From: Chlorobiota bacterium
GTDB lineage: Bacteria; Bacteroidota; Ignavibacteria; Ignavibacteriales; Ignavibacteriaceae
Direction of reading: 5' to 3'
NCBI GenBank assembly: GCA_008363265.1
Contig: RHKR01000148.1
Location: 1 to 6,340, forward strand
DNA: 6,340 bases
In this document: positions 6,044 through 6,340 of the stretch, in pieces
Layout of the letters: the number at the start of each line of letters is the position of its first letter
Position numbering within the stretch: position 1 is the stretch's first letter
Notes under the pieces: model-generated
Told to the model about the DNA's origin: nothing
Databases searched by the model: none
Seen by the model: the letters and a program-made list of their open reading frames with translations, nothing else
Program-made: the position numbers and the translations under genes

Positions 6044-6340
6044 TTCCTCCATCGCCAGATAAACGGCCCCCATCACTGGAGGAAGTTCTGTCTGCTGAAG
6101 GAGGACATCGGGGTGCCTTTCGGCAAGTTTTTTCTTAAACAGTTCCGAAAATTTGTTCGGTTTCGTAAGCACGCTGCCCACAAGTGAAAGTTTCAGTTGC
6201 TCTGAACCGAATTTGATCTTCATTGCTTTTATATGATCTATTAAACCGTCAGATTCCTCATCAAGTATCAGACCCGCGATCCTGTCCCCTTTCGCGGCTG
6301 CCTCGACCACGAGTGGTGCTACAGATGCGATATCAAAATT
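6041..6340 (-). CDS. BadF/BadG/BcrA/BcrD-family sugar kinase (GlcNAc/MurNAc kinase type), C-terminal 99 residues
   Basis: The frame is open from the TAA at 6041-6043 to the window edge, so the start lies outside; the GTG at 6308-6310 is an internal Val. Visible residues begin NFDIASVAPLVVEAAAKGDR and continue IAGLILDEESDGL, the helical VxxAxxGDxxAxxIL pattern typical of the C-terminal half of BadF-type ATPases, including N-acetylglucosamine kinases. Then come LKLSLVGSVLT (position of the family's 'GG' adenosine-site loop, here GS) and a C-terminal ELPPVMGAVYLAMEE, matching the 'P..GA..LA' ending of these kinases. Full members are about 300 residues. Clostridial MurK, which phosphorylates both MurNAc and GlcNAc, belongs to this family. 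The neighbouring ampG-like permease and NagZ-like lipoprotein make an amino-sugar substrate likely. Catalytic N-terminal motifs are not in view, so substrate and activity are inferred. Confidence 0.75.
   Translation of the reverse strand, partial: NFDIASVAPLVVEAAAKGDRIAGLILDEESDGLIDHIKAMKIKFGSEQLKLSLVGSVLTKPNKFSELFKKKLAERHPDVLLQQTELPPVMGAVYLAMEE

Noticed and set aside
6041..6310. Stand-alone 89-residue protein starting at the GTG at 6308-6310
   Set aside because: The frame continues open to the window edge and the extra residues (NFDIASVAPL) fit the BadF-type kinase pattern, so this is the tail of a longer gene.

Overview
All five genes in this window lie on the minus strand. In transcription order (high to low coordinates) they are: the C-terminal end of a BadF/BcrA-type sugar kinase, an AmpG-type muropeptide permease, a large lipoprotein that fuses a NagZ-like GH3 beta-N-acetylglucosaminidase to a class-C beta-lactamase-like serine hydrolase, a small soluble protein of unknown function with two TerB-like helical modules, and the N-terminal half of an NCS2 purine permease. 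The first and last genes run off the window edges. No rRNA, tRNA, CRISPR array, transposase or integrase is visible.

The organism is probably a Gram-negative member of the Bacteroidota/Ignavibacteriota (FCB) group. The GH3 plus beta-lactamase lipoprotein architecture, the AmpG subtype and a Ser-Asp-Glu stretch right after the lipobox fit that group. This assignment is inference from protein style; no marker gene is present.

The first three genes form a coherent cell-wall salvage set. The lipoprotein would remove GlcNAc from muropeptides and possibly the stem peptide (as the separate B. subtilis proteins NagZ and AmiE do). The AmpG-like permease would bring products across the inner membrane, and the BadF-type kinase would phosphorylate the released amino sugar (as MurK/GlcNAc kinases of this family do). 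The permease and the lipoprotein genes overlap by 4 bp (ATGA), so their translation is probably coupled. The TerB-like gene follows after 61 bp with its own GGAG site and a GTG start, and the NCS2 permease after a further 38 bp. Their functional link to cell-wall salvage is not evident.

The one structured non-coding stretch is the 157-bp gap between the kinase and ampG. It holds two opposed arrays of degenerate 8-bp units (six GAACTTAN-type units, a 19-bp spacer, then seven GTTCTTAN-type units) that can fold into a long imperfect hairpin. The kinase stop codon lies inside the last unit. It is not a conventional terminator, and it is the least explained element here.
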